From Natrinema versiforme JCM 10478 (GTDB taxonomy: Archaea; Halobacteriota; Halobacteria; Halobacteriales; Natrialbaceae), in NCBI RefSeq assembly GCF_000337195.1, contig NZ_AOID01000063.1:71085-134362 (forward strand): a stretch of 63,278 nucleotides of DNA, in the 5' to 3' direction. A model generated the notes under the pieces. That model was not told the DNA's origin. It ran no database searches and saw only the letters and a list, made by a program, of their open reading frames with translations. Of this stretch, positions 45,399-56,277 are shown one piece after another; the first letter of the stretch is position 1; the number at the start of each line of letters is the position of its first letter. A program made the position numbers and the translations under genes.

Positions 45399-46317
45399 GA
45401 CCGAATCGGTCGAGGGATTCACCGTCGCCTTCCTGCGAGAAACCGGTGTGCTGGAGAGAACGGCAGTGACGGACACTCTGTCGCAAGTTTCCGCGGCTCG
45501 TGATTCGTCGCTGGCCCCGGGCCGAGACAGGAACGGAAAAAGAGCATAGTATTTATTCTCCTTCGTGCCCGGTGGTTCCACCTCGAGAACGCGCCGGTTG
45601 AGGGGGCGACCGATGACGGCTCTCCGAAGCGGACTGAACTGTTCACCGGCCTCATAACCGAAATTCTGGACTCAACGGGACCTCGAAGGCGTAGCCGGCA
45701 CGAACCGCCGACGCGAACAACTACGACGGCGAGAAACGGTCGTTCAAGCGTCCCGGAACGGGTGCATGGGGTCGGAGTACACCGATCTCTCCGTTTTCAA
45801 GGACCAGTCGACCTTCGGCGGCTACGGTTCCGACTACCGCTTGGCGAGCCGCGAGCTCCGTGGCGACACACGGAGTTCGAGAAGCCATCGAACTGGCCGA
45901 CCCGGACAACGATGTATGGCTCTCTGGGAGCTATAGCGAACACTGTTCTCGAAGCGATGCTTCTCTCAACCTCGGGGGCACAAGCCTGATAACGAACGTC
46001 TATCGCCGCACCGGCGACGACCGATAGCGAGAGCGGACAACGGAGTCCCTCGAGGCCTGGTGCGAGTGCATCGTCAAAACGGCGCGATCACCCCCGACAA
46101 CGTCGGCCTGTCGGAAGAGATCGGGGTGTACCGAACGGGAAATGGTATGGTTCTACAGACAAAGCAGGCCGAGTGTCTCGAGGCTTGACTCCGAGCGGTT
46201 CACGGCTGGTCATGGAGCCGTTGGCACTCCGTCGGAATTGATCCCGCTGTCGCTGCGGAGAACGCCGTTCTGCTTGAGGGCGACCGGAGAATACCGCCGG
46301 AATTCCGGACCGGCCGG
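45399..46317. other. Region with probable decayed coding sequence
   Basis: Several short frames in plus (for example around 45766 with MGSEYTDLSVFKDQSTFGGYG, and 45870-46020 with REAIELADPDNDVWLSGSYSE) read like protein but break by stops and frame changes. I cannot name the family. No other feature is seen. Confidence 0.4.
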
Positions 46318-48573
46318 TCAGGACTCGTCGTCCTGTGCGTCGACGGTCGCGACGGCCGCGAGGTTCACGATGTCTTTGACCTCGTCGCCCCGCTGGAGGA
46401 CGTGGACCGGCTCGTCCATCCCGACGAGCATCGGGCCGATCGCGTCCGCCCCGCCCAGCCGCTGGAGCAGCTTATAGCCGATGTTGCCCGCCTCGAGGTT
46501 CGGGAAGACCAGCACGTTCGCCGGCTTCTCGAGGTCGGTAAAGTCGTAGGTACCGGTCAGCATCTCTTCGACGACGGCCGTGTCGGCCTGCATCTCGCCG
46601 TCGACGGGGAAGTCGACAGCGGGATCGTCGCGGAGACGACGGGCCGCTTCTCGGGGCTTTCGGGTCCCTTCGTTGTCGACGCTGCCGAAGTCCGAATAGG
46701 AGAGCAACGCGGCACGTGGTTCGACGTCGAACCGGCGGGCGAGTTCGGCGGTGTGTCGGGTGACCTCCTCGAGGACGTCCTCGTCGGGGGCCTGATTGAC
46801 CGTCGCGTCGGCGACGAAGATCACGCGGTTCTTGAACGTGAGCATGTAGACGCCCGCTGCGTAGTCGGCGTCATCCGCCGTGCCGACCACCTGCAGCGGC
46901 GGCCGCAGCGCGGACGGGTAGTGGTTCGTTAGTCCGGTGAGCAACGCGTCGGCGTCGCCGCGATCGACCATCACGCTGCCGAAGTAGTTGGTGTCGTCGC
47001 GGATCATCGACGCGGCCTCGCGGCGGGTGACGCCGTTGCGCTTCCGGCGCTCGTAGAGGTGGTCGGCGTACCCCTCGTAATCGCCGCTCTCGGGGTCGAC
47101 CACGTCCGGTTCGAACTCGAGGCCGAGGTTCGCGATCGTACTGCGAATGTCGTCCTCGTCGCCGATCAGGACCGGTTCGGCGATCCCGCGCTCGACGATC
47201 TGAGACGCCGCTCGGACGATCGTCTCGTCGGTCCCCTCGGCCAGCGCGATCCGCTTTGGATCCGACTTGGCCTTGTTGAGGACGACGCGCATCATCTCGC
47301 GGGATTTCCCGAGGCGGGCCTCGAGTCGCTCGACGTACTCGTCGATATCGATGTCGACGCGGGCCGCGCCCGAATCGATCGCGGCCTGTGCGACCGCGGG
47401 GGCGACTTCGAAGAGGACGCGGGCGTCGAGTGGCTTCGGAATGATGTAGTCAGGACCGAACTGCAGCGGTTGGTCGCCGTAGGCTTTGACCACCGAATCG
47501 GGAACGTCCTGTTTGGCCAGATCGGCCAGCGCCGACGCCGCCGCGACCTTCATCTCTTCGTTGATCTCGGTGGCGCGGACATCGAGTGCACCCCGGAAGA
47601 TAAACGGGAAGCCGAGGACGTTGTTGACCTGATTCGGGTAGTCCGAGCGACCGGTGGCCATGATAACCGTATCGTCGCGGGCCGCTTTGGCCGACTCGTA
47701 GTCGATTTCGGGGTCCGGATTCGCCATCGCGAAGATGATCGGGTCCGCGGCCATCGAGCGGACCATCTCCTGACTGACGATGTCGCCGGCGGAGAGGCCG
47801 ACGAACACGTCCGCACCCTCCATCGCGTCCGCGAGGTCCCCCTCGGGGAGGTCTCGAGCGAACTCCCGGTTGTACTCGTTGAGGTCGCCGGATTCCGCCC
47901 GTTGGGTCGTCAAGACACCGTCGATATCGCACATCGTGATGTTCTCGCGTTTGACGCCCAGAGAGACGTAGAATCGGGCCGTCGCGAGCGCTGCCGCGCC
48001 TGCACCGGCGAAGGTCACCTCGAGCTCTTCGAGATTCTTCCCGGAGATTTCGACGGCGTTGAGCAGGGCTGCGCCCGAGATAATCGCGGTGCCATGTTGG
48101 TCATCGTGGAACACCGGAATCGACAGCCGCTCGCGGAGTTGCTCCTCGATAGTGAAACAGTCCGGTGCCGCGATGTCTTCCAGATTGATCCCGCCGAAGG
48201 TCGGTTCCATCGCGGCGACCGAGTTGACGAACGCGTCCGGATCGTCGAGATCGAGTTCGATATCGAAGACATCGATGTCAGCGAACCGCTTGAAGAGGAC
48301 GCCTTTCCCTTCCATGACCGGTTTCGAGGCCTGTGCGCCGATATCGCCGAGGCCGAGTACGGCCGACCCGTTCGAGACGACGCCGACGAGGTTCCCCTTC
48401 GTCGTGTACTGGTAGGCCTCGCCCGCGTCCGCGTCGATCTCCCGACACGGTGCGGCGACACCCGGCGAATACGCCAGTGAGAGGTCCCGTTGCGTGTTCG
48501 TCGGTTTCGTCGTCGATATCTCTATCTTCCCCGGCGGGGCGGTCCGGTGATACTCGAGCGCGTCTTCGTCCAT
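46318..48573 (-). CDS. maeB: NADP-type malic enzyme with C-terminal phosphotransacetylase-like domain (MaeB type)
   Basis: 751 residues. The N-terminal half (to about 420) is a malic enzyme: [12 protein letters not shown], the nucleotide-binding [14 protein letters not shown] and [13 protein letters not shown]. The C-terminal half (about 430-745) is homologous to phosphate acetyltransferase ([28 protein letters not shown]) and usually acts as a regulatory acetyl-CoA sensor. It decarboxylates malate to pyruvate with NAD(P)+ reduction, linking the TCA cycle to gluconeogenesis. Length and domain order match MaeB proteins. Confidence 0.94.
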   Translation of the reverse strand: MDEDALEYHRTAPPGKIEISTTKPTNTQRDLSLAYSPGVAAPCREIDADAGEAYQYTTKGNLVGVVSNGSAVLGLGDIGAQASKPVMEGKGVLFKRFADIDVFDIELDLDDPDAFVNSVAAMEPTFGGINLEDIAAPDCFTIEEQLRERLSIPVFHDDQHGTAIISGAALLNAVEISGKNLEELEVTFAGAGAAALATARFYVSLGVKRENITMCDIDGVLTTQRAESGDLNEYNREFARDLPEGDLADAMEGADVFVGLSAGDIVSQEMVRSMAADPIIFAMANPDPEIDYESAKAARDDTVIMATGRSDYPNQVNNVLGFPFIFRGALDVRATEINEEMKVAAASALADLAKQDVPDSVVKAYGDQPLQFGPDYIIPKPLDARVLFEVAPAVAQAAIDSGAARVDIDIDEYVERLEARLGKSREMMRVVLNKAKSDPKRIALAEGTDETIVRAASQIVERGIAEPVLIGDEDDIRSTIANLGLEFEPDVVDPESGDYEGYADHLYERRKRNGVTRREAASMIRDDTNYFGSVMVDRGDADALLTGLTNHYPSALRPPLQVVGTADDADYAAGVYMLTFKNRVIFVADATVNQAPDEDVLEEVTRHTAELARRFDVEPRAALLSYSDFGSVDNEGTRKPREAARRLRDDPAVDFPVDGEMQADTAVVEEMLTGTYDFTDLEKPANVLVFPNLEAGNIGYKLLQRLGGADAIGPMLVGMDEPVHVLQRGDEVKDIVNLAAVATVDAQDDES

Positions 48574-49020
48574 TATCGTCTCGAGTGTCTCTGGCCGACC
48601 GATAAAAGTGTGCGGTTGCGATCAATTGTTCCCATCTATGTGAAATAATCGGTTAGAAATGACCGCAAACGTTGCGACAGCCACCAGAGAAACGGTTCGA
48701 CTATCGTCCGAAACCGAGTCGGCCCTATTTGGTATCGCTGCTGAAATGCAGTCACCTCATTGCTCTCGTAGCGCCCCTCGAGTCTCTGTTGTGACTCTCG
48801 AGGCGAGACCATGGAGCGGACTCATTCGAGAGGGGGAGATGGATGTCGATCACATCGAACGGATCGCTGACGGAGTCCTCACTCGTTGAATCAATCTTCC
48901 AGACGCCGTGTTGGACTGCCACAAGCAAGAGACAGCCGATGAGAACAGCATGATGACTCGAGATAGATACCGGACGTAACGCTGACTGATTATATTGAAC
49001 TGGAGCCTATCTCGTCGTAG
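48574..49020. other. Gap upstream of origin C
   Basis: A 76-residue plus-strand frame (48659-48889) has mild coding character but no family. Otherwise only the malic-enzyme promoter is expected; nothing else is supported. Confidence 0.35.
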
Positions 49021-49023
49021 CAG

Positions 49024-49576
49024 ACACACCCCTCGTTGCCGCTGTATAGCTGCTTGAAATCCCTTCTACCGACTAAAATTCTGAGATGTACTTATACGGC
49101 TGATCTAGCTGTCCGTTTGTGGGGACGGAGTGTCGAGTTATCATTACAACTAAGTACTATTGCTTCGGAACGACCACTAAGTGTATTGAACGGAGATTCC
49201 TGCTCGAGACGAACTGTACCGCAACGTTCTCGGTCTCATTTCTGCTGTCACGCTGTCTTTCATTGGGTCCTGCGGTCACCGGACTATTTCAACTTGCGCC
49301 GGCCATCAAATTGTTACAGCGGCAACGAGGGGTGTGTGTCTCCGAATACAGCGGCACTCCGCACTCACCATTCTTCGAGTGAGCGTATCTCTTCCCGATA
49401 TCCGAATCTATACAGCGGAAACGCAGTGCATCTTCTCATTTCTCGATCCTGTTTTGATCAGTACCACTGGGAACTCAGCGTTGGACTCGTATACAGCGGC
49501 ATTCCGGAGTATCGATGATTTATACAGCGGAATCTCGGGGTGACGTTGATCCCAATACAGCGGCACTCCGGGATGT
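49024..49576. repeat. Third family of origin repeats, upstream of orc gene C
   Basis: Seven copies of a motif with core ATACAGCGGCACTCCGGGAT: 49024-49048 (minus), 49314-49339, 49345-49365, 49409-49430, 49491-49512, 49521-49543 and 49554-49576. Two copies (first and second) have GGCAACGAGGGGTGTGTG after the core and face each other. The last ends 28 bases before the orc start. The family is distinct from the other two. Confidence 0.8.
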
Positions 49577-49604
49577 AATTCGCGACCAATAGCGTCTCAA
49601 AAAG

Positions 49605-50747
49605 TTGTTGCAAGTTTCTCATCTTCCGGACGGTGATCGAATCATCGGTCGCGAAGACGAACTCACAAATTTGGCGAACGCGATTAAGCCTGCGACGCGT
49701 GGGAATACGCCGAACAATGTGCTCGTCTACGGAAAAACGGGGACTGGAAAATCCCTCTGTTCGAAGTTCATCACGAATCAGGCTGTGAATCAGGCCGCAA
49801 GCAATGATATCTCGATCGGTGTCGCCTATATCGATTGTTTGCAGGAATCAACGGAAACGCAGGCCGTCCAGTCTATCGGTTACCAACTGAACGAGCCGAC
49901 GAAAACTGACGTATCAATCCCTCACTCCGGTCTTAGCACGTCGGAATATTATCGCCGCCTCTGGCGAATTGTTGACGACCGGTACGATGTTGCCCTGATA
50001 ATCCTCGATGAAGTCGACAAGATCGAGGACGACGATATTCTTATGCAACTCTCTCGAGCGGTTGAGTCGGGGAAACTCACCGAAAGCACAATTGGCGTGA
50101 TCGGAATTTCGAATAAGGTTCGGTACAAGGAGTCCCTTGACGAACGAATCAAGTCGAGTCTCTGTGAACGCGAATATGTTTTCTCACCATATGATGCGAA
50201 TCAGATCCGAGAGATACTACATTCGCGATCTGATGCCTTTCATGAAGGTGTCCTCGATGAAGCCGTTATTCCTCGAGTAGCTGCGCTCGCTGCTCGCGAG
50301 CATGGTGACGCACGAAAGGCGATCGACATTTTCAGATTTGCTGGAGAGATTGCCGAGGAAAATGATCACGATGCCGTCGCTGAGGAATGCGTTGAACAGG
50401 CCCATGAACGTGAGGAAACCAGCCGTCTCGCTGAACTGATCTCGAAGAGTCCGAGCCATGCGAAACTGGTGCTTGAAGCAATGGCCTTCTTGTCTCAACA
50501 GAACGGTGGCAATGATGTCCCAATCACGACCAACGAAGTGTTTGATCTCTATAAGACCCTCTGCGACCGTGATGGCTCTGACCATCTCAAACTGCGCCGT
50601 GTTCGCGATATTCTGTCTGAACTCGAGTTCCTGTCGATAATTAATCAAGAGCGTAAATGGGCGGGGAAGGGCAAAGGGAACTACATGGAGAACAGATTGA
50701 TTGACGATCCACAGGTCATTATTGCTGCTTGTAACGAATCTGAGTGA
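49605..50747 (+). CDS. Orc1/Cdc6 replication initiator C, short N-terminus
   Basis: 380 residues with Walker A GKTGTGKS at 43-50, Walker B ALIILDEVD at 130-138, sensor IGVIGISNK and a C-terminal winged-helix region. It begins with a TTG (49605; another TTG at 49602) right after an in-frame stop, and reads LQVSHLPDGDRIIGRED: the 15-25 residues that normally precede this (RNEDAL-type segment) are missing. Codon use is more AT-rich than that of orc A and B, hinting at separate origin. Whether the shortened form is active is uncertain. Confidence 0.85.
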   Translation: MLQVSHLPDGDRIIGREDELTNLANAIKPATRGNTPNNVLVYGKTGTGKSLCSKFITNQAVNQAASNDISIGVAYIDCLQESTETQAVQSIGYQLNEPTKTDVSIPHSGLSTSEYYRRLWRIVDDRYDVALIILDEVDKIEDDDILMQLSRAVESGKLTESTIGVIGISNKVRYKESLDERIKSSLCEREYVFSPYDANQIREILHSRSDAFHEGVLDEAVIPRVAALAAREHGDARKAIDIFRFAGEIAEENDHDAVAEECVEQAHEREETSRLAELISKSPSHAKLVLEAMAFLSQQNGGNDVPITTNEVFDLYKTLCDRDGSDHLKLRRVRDILSELEFLSIINQERKWAGKGKGNYMENRLIDDPQVIIAACNESE

Positions 50748-51036
50748 CAGCACTTTTCGGAATGATCGATCCGTGTGGCTGTATTGACAGACGGCCGCAA
50801 ACGACAGGTACATCGGCTAGCTGACAGCGCGTTGGACCCGTCGACGCCTAGGAGGGTTTCGCTCTTGTGCGCCTCTTGGATCGCTTTGCGCTCCAATGGT
50901 TGGTGAATCGAAAATTTGTCTCGACAGCAGAACGCAAAGTGTTCTGTGGACGGTGTCTCCGTCGCGGGCCACTATCAATAAGATAGATTATATCTTTAGT
51001 AGTGGATAATATTGGTACTACTATACAATAAAGCTA
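50748..51036. other. Gap between orc gene C and a transposase remnant
   Basis: No gene supported. The part 50970-51040 is AT-rich. Possible downstream origin repeats were looked for and not found. Confidence 0.4.
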
Positions 51037-51350
51037 GAAACATGGCCAATTCTCGATGTCATAGTGTTCGGACGGCAAGACCCCGACCCAGACGTTGCGT
51101 TCCTGTGTCGTTTGATCGAGAAACACGGTCTCGACGGCACGGTGTTTTTGATCAATGGCTACGGATATCTAACTGTACTCTCCTGGTATGATTGAGAGGC
51201 CAAATCAACTATATCAAGAGATATCTGATCGAAAAGTGATTTAACACCCTCAAAATTTGGGTTAAATATTCCCATAACTTGTGGAGAAATTGGGCAAGTA
51301 TCAGCGGACTAATTTAGAAGCTCGCACACTACTACAATAATAGCGACTAG
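51037..51350 (+). pseudogene. Decayed DDE transposase of IS6/IS240 type
   Basis: Translation gives DVAFLCRLIEKHGLDGTVFL and INGYGYLTVLSWYD, then after a frame shift RGQINYIKRYLIEK, NTLKIWVKYSHNLWRNW and KLAHYYNNSD. These are the DDE-domain and C-terminal pieces of haloarchaeal IS6/IS240-like transposases, broken by three stops and at least one frameshift. No intact ends were found. It is an old insertion. Confidence 0.6.
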
Positions 51351-51585
51351 ATAAGTCACTTACTAGAGTGGCTTTACCGGAGGTACTAAACTAGACTGTG
51401 CCACGTCTCTCAAATTTTGGAACCCGTTTGGGAACGCGAATCTGACAGTCGACGAAATCCACCACCAGTGATATTTATACTGTCAGAAACTCCTCCTTTG
51501 AACGATGTCGACATCACGGCGTGGCGCATTGTCGAACGCTTTATCGTCGTGAACTGTATGACGACTCATTCGAAGGGTTAGCTGA

Positions 51586-54500
51586 ATGACTGCGAGATCT
51601 AACACCGTATTCGACGCAGGGGGCGAGACCGAGGCCGAAATCGACGATCGGCGGGCCACGTACGATTTCGTCTCGGCGGACGTAGATCGACCCGCACTGG
51701 TCGACGAGATCCGCGACCGTGTCGAGGGTGACGTCCGGTTCGACACCTACACGCGGCAACTGTACGCGACCGACGCGAGCGCGTACGAACTGACGCCGAT
51801 CGGCGTCGTCTACCCGAAGACGACTGCCGATGTCGCCGCGACCGTCTCGTACTGTGCGGACCGCGAGATCCCAGTCCTTCCGCGCGGCGGTGGGACGAGC
51901 CTCGCGGGCCAGGCGGTCAACGAGGCCGTCGTCCTCGATTTCACGCGCCACATGGATGACGTCGTCTCGATCGACCCCGATCAACACCGAGCCCACGTTG
52001 AGGCAGGGACAGTCCTCGGCGAACTCAACGACGCGCTCGCCCCCCACGGCCTGAAGTTCGCGCCCGATCCGGCGGCCGGGGACCGCAGCGCAATCGGCGG
52101 TGCGATCGGGAACAACTCGACGGGCGCACACTCGCTGGTCTACGGCAAGACAGACGCCTATATCGAGCAATGCGAGGCCGTCCTCGCCGACGGGTCAGTC
52201 GCCACGCTCGGCGAGATCACCGTCGCTGAGCTCCGTGACTCCGCCGATCCTGACGGCTCGCTCCTCGAGCGGATCCACGCCGAAGTCGTCCGAATCATCG
52301 ACGAGGAAGGTGATGAGGTCCGGGACCGATTCCCCGACCTGAAGCGCAACGTTTCGGGCTACAATTTCGATGTCCTCATCGAAGAGGCCGAGACTGGGAC
52401 CATTAACCTCGCGCGCCTGCTCGCGGGCAGCGAAGGAACCCTCGCTGTCGTCACCGAAGCCGAGGTGTCCCTCGAGCCCGTCCCGGAGACCAAGTCGGTC
52501 TCTCTGTTATTCTACGAGAGCGTACTCGATGCCGTGACCGATGTCCAGCACGTGCTCGAGCACGGGCCGGCCGCGGTCGAGCTCATCGATAACGTGCTCC
52601 TCGGGTTGGCTCGAGAGACGACCGAATTCGAGGCGGCGGCGTCGCTCGTCCCCGACGAGGCCGAGGCGGGGCTGCTGGTCGAATTCTATGCCGAGGACGA
52701 CGACCACGGCCGCGAGCAGACCGCCGGCCTCCTCGCGGACCGGGTTCCGGGGACCGAGACCGAGGGGACGCCGGCCGAGGATCGATCGGCGATCGACGAG
52801 ACGATCGCGTTCGCCGGGCTCGAGGCACATGACGAGGCCGAACGCGAGACTTTCTGGACGCTCCGGAAGGCCGGCTTGCCGATCTTGCTCTCGCGGACGT
52901 CCGACGAGAAGCACATCAGCTTCATCGAAGACTGTGCGATCCCGCCCGAACACCTCCCCGAGTTCGTCGAGCGATTCCGGTCGCTGCTGGCCGAGAAGGG
53001 CCGCGACGACGACGCGGCGTTCTACGCGCACGCCGGGCCGGGCGTCCTTCACGTCCGTCCGCTGGTCGATACGAAGGCCGACCGGGACCGCGAAGACATG
53101 GTCGCCATCGCCGACGAAGTGACGGACATGGTCGTCGAGTTCGGCGGCAGCGTTTCCGGCGAGCACGGCGACGGCCGGGCCCGCACCCAGTGGAACCACA
53201 AACTCTACGGCGACGACCTCTGGCAGGCCTTTCGCGATCTGAAGACCGCGTTTGACCCCGACTGGCTGCTCAATCCGGGCAACGTCTGCGGCGACCACGA
53301 CATGAGCGAGCACCTCCGGTACGACGCCGACTACGAGTACGATGCCGGGCTCGAGCCGTCGTTGAACTGGGACAACGACAACGGCATGCAGGGGATGGTC
53401 GAACTCTGTCACGGCTGTGGCGGCTGTCGCGGCGAACAGGAGACTACCGGCGGCGTAATGTGTCCGACCTACCGCGCTGCCGACGAGGAGATCACGGCGA
53501 CTCGCGGCCGTGCGAACCTCCTCCGACAGTCGATGAGCGGCGACCTGCCGGACGATCCCACCGACGACGAGTTCGCCGAGGAGGTACTGGACCTCTGTAT
53601 CGGCTGTAAGGGCTGCAAGCGAGACTGTCCGAGCGGCGTCGACATGGCGAAGCTCAAGACCGAGGTCATGCACGAGCGCCATCAGGAACACGGCGCGAGT
53701 CTTCGGGACAGGCTCTTCGCCAACTTCGATACCCTGGCCGCCGTCGGCAGCGCGTTAGCGCCGGTCTCGAACCTCGCCCAATCGCTCCCCGGATCGGACT
53801 TCCTCGCCGAGAAGACGGTCGGCATCGCGAGCGAGCGGTCGCTGCCCGAATTCAGCCGCGAGACGCTCCAGGAGTGGTTCACGAAGCGCGGCGGCTCACG
53901 CATTCCCGAAGCCGAGGCCGAGCGCAAAGCCGTCCTCTTCGCCGATACCTACACGAACTACAGCCATCCCGAGGTCGGCAAGGCGGCGGTGCGCGTCTTG
54001 GAGGCCGCGAACGTTCACGTCGACGTGGCCGACCGGACCGACAGCGGCCGGCCGGCGCTCTCGAAAGGGTTTGTCGACGCCGCCCGCGATGCCGTCGCAA
54101 CGAACGTGGCTGCACTCGAGCCGCGGATCCGCGAGGGCTGGGATATCGTCGTGGCGGAACCGTCCGACGCCGTGATGTTCCAGTCCGACGCCCTCGACTT
54201 GCGGTCGGGGACGGCTGTCGAGCGGTTCGCCGCGAACGCCTACGGCCTCTGTGAGTATCTGGACACGTTCCGGCTCGACGAGGCCGTCGAGTGGGCGGCA
54301 CCCGCCGACTCTGTCGTCTACCACGGCCACTGTCACCAGAAGGCGGAGAAGAAAGACCACCACGCCGTCGGCGTGCTCCGGCGGGCCGGCTACGCCGTCG
54401 ATCCGCTCGACTCGGGCTGTTGTGGCATGGCCGGCACGTTCGGCTACGAGGCCGAACACTACTCGCTGAGTCAGTCCATCGGCGACATCCTCGTCGATCA

Positions 54501-54684
54501 GATCGAGGACAGCGGTGCCGAGGTCGTCGCCGCACCGGGAACGTCCTGTCGGACCCAACTCGGCGACAGTCGAATCGAACCGGTTCCCGCCGACAGTTCG
54601 CTCGCTGGGACCTCGCTCGACGGCGAGTCGCCACCGACGCCGATCGAGTTGCTCGCACACGCACTCCCCAATAAACCGTTCTAA
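51586..54684 (+). CDS. FAD and Fe-S D-2-hydroxyacid dehydrogenase (D-lactate dehydrogenase-like fusion)
   Basis: 1032 residues. N-terminal FAD-binding PCMH domain (about 40-270; VLPRGGGTSLAGQAV; GAIGNNSTGAHSLVYGKT), FAD-linked oxidase C-terminal domain (270-570; GSVSGEHGDGRAR), then an iron-sulphur module with Cys608-x2-Cys611-x2-Cys614 and Cys671-x2-Cys674-x2-Cys677-x3-Cys681, and a C-terminal CCG domain (GHCHQKA; SGCCGMAGTFGYE). This is the Dld-GlpC type fusion widespread in haloarchaea, oxidising a D-2-hydroxyacid (lactate, glycolate or 2-hydroxyglutarate) to the ketoacid with electrons to the membrane quinone pool. An SLC13-type carrier gene follows 64 bases later. Confidence 0.9.
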   Translation: MTARSNTVFDAGGETEAEIDDRRATYDFVSADVDRPALVDEIRDRVEGDVRFDTYTRQLYATDASAYELTPIGVVYPKTTADVAATVSYCADREIPVLPRGGGTSLAGQAVNEAVVLDFTRHMDDVVSIDPDQHRAHVEAGTVLGELNDALAPHGLKFAPDPAAGDRSAIGGAIGNNSTGAHSLVYGKTDAYIEQCEAVLADGSVATLGEITVAELRDSADPDGSLLERIHAEVVRIIDEEGDEVRDRFPDLKRNVSGYNFDVLIEEAETGTINLARLLAGSEGTLAVVTEAEVSLEPVPETKSVSLLFYESVLDAVTDVQHVLEHGPAAVELIDNVLLGLARETTEFEAAASLVPDEAEAGLLVEFYAEDDDHGREQTAGLLADRVPGTETEGTPAEDRSAIDETIAFAGLEAHDEAERETFWTLRKAGLPILLSRTSDEKHISFIEDCAIPPEHLPEFVERFRSLLAEKGRDDDAAFYAHAGPGVLHVRPLVDTKADRDREDMVAIADEVTDMVVEFGGSVSGEHGDGRARTQWNHKLYGDDLWQAFRDLKTAFDPDWLLNPGNVCGDHDMSEHLRYDADYEYDAGLEPSLNWDNDNGMQGMVELCHGCGGCRGEQETTGGVMCPTYRAADEEITATRGRANLLRQSMSGDLPDDPTDDEFAEEVLDLCIGCKGCKRDCPSGVDMAKLKTEVMHERHQEHGASLRDRLFANFDTLAAVGSALAPVSNLAQSLPGSDFLAEKTVGIASERSLPEFSRETLQEWFTKRGGSRIPEAEAERKAVLFADTYTNYSHPEVGKAAVRVLEAANVHVDVADRTDSGRPALSKGFVDAARDAVATNVAALEPRIREGWDIVVAEPSDAVMFQSDALDLRSGTAVERFAANAYGLCEYLDTFRLDEAVEWAAPADSVVYHGHCHQKAEKKDHHAVGVLRRAGYAVDPLDSGCCGMAGTFGYEAEHYSLSQSIGDILVDQIEDSGAEVVAAPGTSCRTQLGDSRIEPVPADSSLAGTSLDGESPPTPIELLAHALPNKPF

Positions 54685-54748
54685 TTGGTTCTGTCGGCAC
54701 GTTCACGAATCACGACAATTTTATCGTTGTGTTGCCGAGCATCGGTTA

Positions 54749-56137
54749 ATGACGCGATCGGAAGCGATCGAGGCGGTTCGATCACCGATATTCGCGTTTC
54801 CCCTCGCTATCGCCGTCGCCGTCGCAACGTGGCTGCTCGCTTCGGGGACGGCGGCGACGATGCTCGCCATCACGCTCTTCTGTATCGTTCTCTGGGTTCT
54901 GACGCCGGTTCCGCCCTCGCACACGGGACTGATCGGTCTCGGACTGATCGCCGTGACCTTCTCGACGGACTTAGCGCTCATCGGCTTCCAGAAACCGGCG
55001 ACGTGGCTCATCGGATTCGGATTACTGATGGGCGAAGCGACACGCCAGAGCGGCCTCGCGAGCGGAGTCGGACGGTGGATCGCGACCAGAAGCATCGGCG
55101 ACCCGACCGAGGCCGATTCGGTCCGAACCTACCGCCGACTGCTGTTCGCGCTCTCGATCGGTGCCCACGCGCTGGCCTTTCTCGTCCCCTCGGCGCTCGT
55201 CCGCATTCTCGCGCTCGCACCGATCCTCCGGGAACTCGGCTCGCTTTTCGACTCCCGAGCGGCTCGAGTCGGCCTCTATCTCGGCCCGTTGTTCGCGACG
55301 TTTTACGGCTCCGCGGGGATTCTGACCGCGGACCTGCCGAATATCATCATCTCGGGATTTAGTCAGTCGATCGCCGGACACACCATCTCGTGGTCCGAGT
55401 GGTGGCTCCACATGTACCCCGTCATGGGCCTCGCTCGCGTGTTACTGGTCATCGGGATCGTCTATGCCTTCTTTCGACCGTCGGCCGACTCGAGTTTCAC
55501 GCTCCCCGAGGATGGGCCGGCGGACGGTGGCACCCAACGACGGATGCTGGCGTTCCTGCTCGTCGGCGCGTCGATCTGGGCGACGGATTTCGTCCACGGG
55601 TTCCATCCGGTGATCGGTGCGGTCGTCGTCGTCATCCTCGCGTTCCTGCCGACCGTCGGCGTCGCCGACTTCGACACTGCCGGTCGCGATGTCGACTTCT
55701 CGATTCTGTTCTTTATCGCCGCGGTGTTCGCCATCGGTGACGGACTGACCGAGACCGGATTCACCGATCGCTCGGCGACGTACTTGCTCGAGTTGATCCC
55801 GACGGACGGCTCGCTCGCAGTGATACTCGCCTCCGTCTTTTTCATCACGTTCGCACTCACCTTCCTGATGGAGGGGTTGGCGGTCGCGAGTGTCCTCACT
55901 CCGATTCTGATTCCCTACATCGATGCAGCGGGACTTCCGTTCACGCCCGTGTTGTTGGCCGAGGTGCTGGCGCTGAGTTCGTACTTCTTTCCCTATCAAT
56001 CGGCGGTTCTCATCGTCATTCTGAACGAGGGCGATCTCGAGACCCGGGAACTGATCGTCACGACGGTCGCGTGTTCGGTCGCGACGATCGTGCTCTTGCT
56101 TCCGATCCAGTTCGGTCTGTTTAGTCTCTTCTACTGA
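54749..56137 (+). CDS. SLC13/DASS-type anion transporter
   Basis: 462 residues from the ATG at 54749 (upstream in-frame codons overlap the preceding gene and are not family-like). About 11-12 membrane helices; TFYGSAGILTADLPNIIISG and TFLMEGLAVASVLTPILIPY are reminiscent of the two SNT-like substrate loops of divalent-anion:Na+ symporters. A TATA-like TTTTATC lies at 54719-54726. The upstream gene makes a hydroxyacid dehydrogenase, so the carrier probably imports its substrate. Confidence 0.8.
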   Translation: MTRSEAIEAVRSPIFAFPLAIAVAVATWLLASGTAATMLAITLFCIVLWVLTPVPPSHTGLIGLGLIAVTFSTDLALIGFQKPATWLIGFGLLMGEATRQSGLASGVGRWIATRSIGDPTEADSVRTYRRLLFALSIGAHALAFLVPSALVRILALAPILRELGSLFDSRAARVGLYLGPLFATFYGSAGILTADLPNIIISGFSQSIAGHTISWSEWWLHMYPVMGLARVLLVIGIVYAFFRPSADSSFTLPEDGPADGGTQRRMLAFLLVGASIWATDFVHGFHPVIGAVVVVILAFLPTVGVADFDTAGRDVDFSILFFIAAVFAIGDGLTETGFTDRSATYLLELIPTDGSLAVILASVFFITFALTFLMEGLAVASVLTPILIPYIDAAGLPFTPVLLAEVLALSSYFFPYQSAVLIVILNEGDLETRELIVTTVACSVATIVLLLPIQFGLFSLFY

Positions 56138-56277
56138 GCGGGTGCTGATCCTCGAGGCGGTTCACTGAACGGGTACTGGTCCTCGAACTGGATCGCGTTC
56201 GATCACCGTGAGTGAGGATTCGATTCACCGCCGAAAAATATATCCTCCTGCGTGGCTATTCCGATATCCTATCTAGA

